Source of the DNA: Cohnella mopanensis
GTDB lineage: Bacteria; Bacillota; Bacilli; Paenibacillales; Paenibacillaceae
Assembly (NCBI RefSeq): GCF_022352055.1
Contig: NZ_JAKRWM010000002.1
Coordinates: 124,001-188,000, forward strand
Reading direction: 5' to 3'
Length of the DNA stretch: 64,000 bases
Every line of letters begins with the position of its first letter. Within the stretch, counting starts at the first letter, position 1. The translations under genes were made by a program, and so were the position numbers. The notes beneath the pieces were generated by a model, which saw nothing but the letters and a program-made list of their open reading frames with translations, did not search any database and was not told where the DNA came from. This document shows, in pieces, positions 60,826-64,000 of the stretch.

Positions 60826-62118
60826 ATGAGCATGAAGAAAAAGTACGTCCTAGTTGGTGCAGGTGGAAGAGCAGAATTTTTCTATCAGGCAATCGCGACT
60901 TCGTTCAGCGAAACTTCCGAGCTTCTGGCATTCTGCGATACGAACCAAACTCGCATGAATTACGCTAACCGGCAATTAAGCGATAAATACGGCTATCATA
61001 AAGTAAATACGTACAAAGCAGAACAGTTCGAAGAGATGATCGCGAAGGAACGTCCGGATGCCGTAATCGTCACGAGCGTGGACCGTACCCATCACACGTA
61101 CATCATTCGGGCGATGGAACTCGGATGCGACGTCGTTACCGAGAAGCCGATGACGGTGGACGAGAAGAAATGCCAGGAAATCTTGGACGCGGTCGAACGT
61201 ACCGGGCGCAACGTACGCGTGACGTTTAACTACCGTTATGCGCCTCATCACACGAAAGCCAGAGAGCTAATCGAAGACGGCACGATCGGCAAAGTGACAT
61301 CCGTCCACTTCGAATGGTTGCTGAATACGCAACACGGAGCGGATTATTTCCGGAGATGGCATCGGGACAAAAGAAACAGCGGCGGTCTGCTCGTGCACAA
61401 ATCGACGCATCATTTCGATCTTGTCAACTTCTGGATCGGCTCTGAGCCTGAGACGGTATTCGCTTTCGGAGATTTACTGTTCTACGGCAAAGAAAACGCG
61501 GAGCAGCGGGGAGTAACGAAATTTTACGACCGGGCGACGGGTACTCCGAATGCCAAGGACGATCCGTTCGCGCTCCATATGGACGAGAACGAGAATTTGA
61601 AGGGGCTTTACTTGGATGCCGAGCACGAAGACGGTTACCGCCGGGATCAGAGCGTATTCGGCGATGGAATCAATATCGAAGACACGATGGGTGTCATGGT
61701 AAAATACAAGAATAATGCCATCATGACTTATTCCTTGAATGCGTATCTTCCATGGGAGGGCTACCGGATTGCTTTCAATGGAACAAAAGGCCGGATCGAG
61801 ATGACGGTCGTTGAGCAATCTTACGTCAATTCCGGTGGAGAGAAATCGCAAGAGGGCGCGCTGAAGGATAAATCCATTACGGTATTCCCTATGTTCGCAG
61901 CACCTTACGAGGTGGAAGTAGAAGAAGGCATAGGCGGACACGGTGGCGGAGATCCCGTGTTGCTCAACGATATTTTCGGCACGCCGGTAGAGGATCGCTT
62001 CAAGCGGGCTGCGAACCACATCGACGGAGCAAGATCCATTCTTACGGGAATCGCGGCTAACCGATCCATTCGGACAGGCCAAGCCGTGTCCGTAGACGAA
62101 CTCGTCAAATTTCACTGA
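60826..62118 (+). CDS. Gfo/Idh/MocA-family oxidoreductase
   Basis: A 430-residue NAD(P)-dependent dehydrogenase. The Rossmann motif is VLVGAGGRAEFF near residue 8 (the usual GxGxxG is GAGGRAE), EKPMTVDEKKC carries the catalytic Lys, and the C-terminal domain (HKSTHHFDLVNFWIG) has the substrate His. It is longer than a typical family member (about 340) because of an insert of about 60 residues around 215-280. Next to uxaC it probably oxidises or interconverts a hexuronate or related polyol. ATG 60826 has AAAAGGGTGAGC upstream. Confidence 0.88.
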   Translation: MSMKKKYVLVGAGGRAEFFYQAIATSFSETSELLAFCDTNQTRMNYANRQLSDKYGYHKVNTYKAEQFEEMIAKERPDAVIVTSVDRTHHTYIIRAMELGCDVVTEKPMTVDEKKCQEILDAVERTGRNVRVTFNYRYAPHHTKARELIEDGTIGKVTSVHFEWLLNTQHGADYFRRWHRDKRNSGGLLVHKSTHHFDLVNFWIGSEPETVFAFGDLLFYGKENAEQRGVTKFYDRATGTPNAKDDPFALHMDENENLKGLYLDAEHEDGYRRDQSVFGDGINIEDTMGVMVKYKNNAIMTYSLNAYLPWEGYRIAFNGTKGRIEMTVVEQSYVNSGGEKSQEGALKDKSITVFPMFAAPYEVEVEEGIGGHGGGDPVLLNDIFGTPVEDRFKRAANHIDGARSILTGIAANRSIRTGQAVSVDELVKFH

Positions 62119-62135
62119 AGGAGCGGGATAGTGTA

Positions 62136-63542
62136 GTGAAAGCTTTCATGGATGATAACTTTTTGCTTCGGAACGAGGTTTCGGAACGGTTGTATCATGA
62201 TTATGCAGCGCGCCAGCCAATCATAGACTATCATTGCCATTTGAATCCGCAGGAAATTTATGAGGACAAACGCTTTGGGAATTTGGCGGAAATCTGGCTG
62301 TACGGCGATCACTATAAATGGCGGGCGATGAGAGCGAACGGAATACCCGAATCGCTCATAACCGGAGGTCCAGGCGTAAGCGACTATGACCGGTTCATGG
62401 CTTGGGTAAAGACGGTTCCGACGACCGTCGGCAATCCGTTATATCATTGGTCCCATTTGGAACTGCGCCGGTACTTCGGCATTGAAGAGACGATTAACGA
62501 GAAGAACGGGCCTCTGATCTGGGCGAAAGCGAACGCGATATTGCAATCGAACGGTTTCTCGGTCAGAAAGCTGATTCGGGAACAGCAGGTACGAGTAATT
62601 TGTACGACCGATGATCCTACGGACACGCTGGAGTACCATGAAGGCATCAAAGAGCTTTCCGATTTCGATTGCTTGGTGCTTCCTTCTTTTCGTCCGGACA
62701 AAGGACTGGAAATGCGCCGCAATACGTTTATTCCATGGGTACGCAAACTAGAGCAAGTAGCAAACTTGCCCATTACTAGCTACGAACAATTCTTAACGGC
62801 TATTAACAGTCGTATTGAGCATTTCGCCAACGTCGGTTGCAAAGTTTCCGATCACGCGCTTGATCAAGTTTATTACGCGGAAGCGTCGCTGGAAGAAGTG
62901 TCCGCTATTTTCGCCAAAGCGTTGAACGGGCAGACGCTCACCTTAGAGGAAGAGCAGAAGCACAAAACGTATACGCTGATTCATCTCGGAGAACAGTACG
63001 CGATTCGCGGATGGACGATGCAACTTCACATCCACGCTTCCCGGAACAATAATAGCCGAATGTTTGATCAGTTAGGACCGGATACAGGGTACGATTCCAT
63101 TCATGACGGACAACTGGCTTACCCGCTTATGAAGTTGCTAGACGGGATCGAAGGCAAAGGCTCGCTGCCTCAAACGATTCTTTATTCCCTGAATCCTAAG
63201 GATTATTACGTGCTGGGCACGGTAATGGGCAGCTTCCAAGACGGCAAGACGCCAGGAAAAATTCAGTTGGGCTCCGCATGGTGGTTTAACGATACGAAAG
63301 ACGGGATGCTGGAGCAGATGAACGCGCTTGCCAATCTTGGCCTGCTTAGCCGCTTTGTTGGCATGCTTACGGATTCCCGTAGTTTCCTTTCCTTTCCGCG
63401 GCACGAATACTTCCGCAGAATTCTGTGCAACATGATCGGGGAATGGGTCGTTGAAGGCGAAGTGCCTCATGATCTAGAGCTTCTTGGCGGCATGGTGGAA
63501 GATATTTGCTACCGCAATGCAAAAAATTATTTTGATTTCTAA
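62136..63542 (+). CDS. uxaC: Glucuronate (uronate) isomerase
   Basis: A 468-residue metal-dependent isomerase that converts D-glucuronate to D-fructuronate and D-galacturonate to D-tagaturonate. IIDYHCHLNPQEI (near residue 30) holds the first metal ligands, and RVICTTDDPTDTLEYHE, MQLHIHASRNNN and LGSAWWFNDTKDGM are UxaC signatures. Length is normal. The GTG at 62136 gives MKAFMDDNFLL, which matches the known N-terminus of B. subtilis UxaC. It follows the Gfo/Idh gene by 17 bp, so both are likely induced by the divergent AraC regulator. Confidence 0.95.
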   Translation: MKAFMDDNFLLRNEVSERLYHDYAARQPIIDYHCHLNPQEIYEDKRFGNLAEIWLYGDHYKWRAMRANGIPESLITGGPGVSDYDRFMAWVKTVPTTVGNPLYHWSHLELRRYFGIEETINEKNGPLIWAKANAILQSNGFSVRKLIREQQVRVICTTDDPTDTLEYHEGIKELSDFDCLVLPSFRPDKGLEMRRNTFIPWVRKLEQVANLPITSYEQFLTAINSRIEHFANVGCKVSDHALDQVYYAEASLEEVSAIFAKALNGQTLTLEEEQKHKTYTLIHLGEQYAIRGWTMQLHIHASRNNNSRMFDQLGPDTGYDSIHDGQLAYPLMKLLDGIEGKGSLPQTILYSLNPKDYYVLGTVMGSFQDGKTPGKIQLGSAWWFNDTKDGMLEQMNALANLGLLSRFVGMLTDSRSFLSFPRHEYFRRILCNMIGEWVVEGEVPHDLELLGGMVEDICYRNAKNYFDF

Positions 63543-63623
63543 TTGTAGATAGATAATCATAGGTAGATCCGGCTTTTAGAAACCCGGCATATATCGCTGG
63601 ATGCTTATATACTGATACATTTG

Positions 63624-63667
63624 AAAAAGGCAGCCTTTAAGTCATCCGACCTAAAGGTTGCCTTTTT
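63624..63667. terminator. Bidirectional terminator between uxaC and the small minus-strand gene
   Basis: Twenty-nt arms (63624-63643 and 63648-63667) with two mismatched/wobble positions around ATCC; runs of A at the left and T at the right serve both directions. Confidence 0.9.
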
Positions 63668-63672
63668 AACAG

Positions 63673-63948
63673 CTATACTAAACCGATCTCATCGCCCTCG
63701 CTTGGGATATCGTGGTCACCGGGATAGCCTCGCTCTAACCCTGCATGAAGCTCTCGGTTCTCATAATTGAATGCGCTTAGAGCTCGTTGATCTTCGCGTA
63801 ACGGCTCGCTCTTATCCAGCACCTCCGCGATAAAGACGGACCCGTATGGCCCCTCTGGAAACTCCTCCGGGATCAAGCCGTTACGTTGGGATTCAACCGT
63901 TGCAAGGTCGGTCGTTAGTTGTTTTTTCTCGGAGCGGAACGGAAACAT
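63673..63948 (-). CDS. Small acidic cytosolic protein of unknown function
   Basis: About 91 residues. No family is known to me with confidence, but the layout (RSEKKQLTTDLATVESQRNGLIPEEFPEGPYGS) with many Glu and Asp residues and no membrane segment indicates a small cytosolic protein; similar ORFs are common in Paenibacillus. ATG 63948 is chosen because GGGAGG lies seven bases upstream, inside the five-codon longer frame starting at ATG 63963. It ends just before the shared terminator. The last 37 bases of the window show nothing recognisable. Confidence 0.7.
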   Translation of the reverse strand: MFPFRSEKKQLTTDLATVESQRNGLIPEEFPEGPYGSVFIAEVLDKSEPLREDQRALSAFNYENRELHAGLERGYPGDHDIPSEGDEIGLV

Positions 63949-64000
63949 TCGGAAACCTCCCATGGGTGATGTGGATTTCCCGTTATCCTGTCCGTAATTT

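Overview
The window looks like a chromosomal segment of a spore-forming member of the Bacillota, most likely Paenibacillaceae (Paenibacillus/Cohnella-like). The evidence is a SigI/RsgI pair, a Spo0E-type phosphatase, CotF-like coat proteins, an AlaR/AlaT-like pair, a phenylalanyl T-box, MutS2, a metE gene under a cobalamin riboswitch, and Gram-positive style Shine-Dalgarno (SD) sequences with frequent GTG/TTG starts. No rRNA, tRNA, CRISPR array or intact prophage was recognised. The identification is an inference from gene content; no database search was possible.

Layout. 1-3313: leucine biosynthesis (3' part of leuA, a PLP aminotransferase, leuB with its own promoter). 3314-4559: a 2-Cys peroxiredoxin behind a PerR-like box and a small zinc-finger-like protein. 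4660-8200: sigI-rsgI behind a SigI-type promoter, then a PAS histidine kinase. 8304-15216: leucyl aminopeptidase, an MFS transporter, an IDEAL-domain protein, an aldo/keto reductase, a HesB-like protein, an aldolase-fold protein and unknowns. 15219-21194: an MMPL exporter, orphan pxpA, and a MASE3-GGDEF-EAL protein. 21465-24125: metE on the minus strand with promoter, cobalamin riboswitch and attenuator. 24352-28347: a copper cluster (CopC-CopD fusion, two-component system, YcnI-like protein). 28422-34885: T-box, pheS, pheT, and a zapA gene extended into an 807-residue coiled-coil protein. 35241-43684: CuA-type cupredoxin lipoprotein, holin-like membrane protein, mutS2, a DUF350 protein with a 26-residue membrane peptide, a zinc-ribbon protein, cysteine synthase, coat proteins, alaR-alaT and Spo0E. 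43775-48402: cobinamide kinase-like protein, PduO-type adenosyltransferase, RluA synthase, Spx/ArsC-like protein, aminotransferase and a 5'-3' exonuclease. 48569-49153: a decayed IS3-type element. 49405-59673: a nine-gene organosulfur operon (ABC transporter, four or five flavin-dependent oxygenases, adenosine deaminase). 59807-63948: an AraC regulator, a Gfo/Idh/MocA oxidoreductase and uxaC (hexuronate use), then a small unknown gene.

Themes. Sulfur and methionine metabolism recurs (metE, cysteine synthase, the sulfonate/sulfone operon), and B12 logic links the metE riboswitch to the cobinamide kinase/adenosyltransferase pair. The most unusual structural signals are three separate intergenic arrays with an exact 51-bp period and a similar AGTC...GACT hairpin, and the ZapA fusion whose tail is built almost entirely of 11-residue (hendecad) repeats. 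Other points worth a second look are the copper cluster with a two-component system in place of a YcnK-type repressor, the unusual mix of oxygenases plus adenosine deaminase in the sulfur operon, and a possible hybrid promoter for that operon at the edge of an IS remnant.
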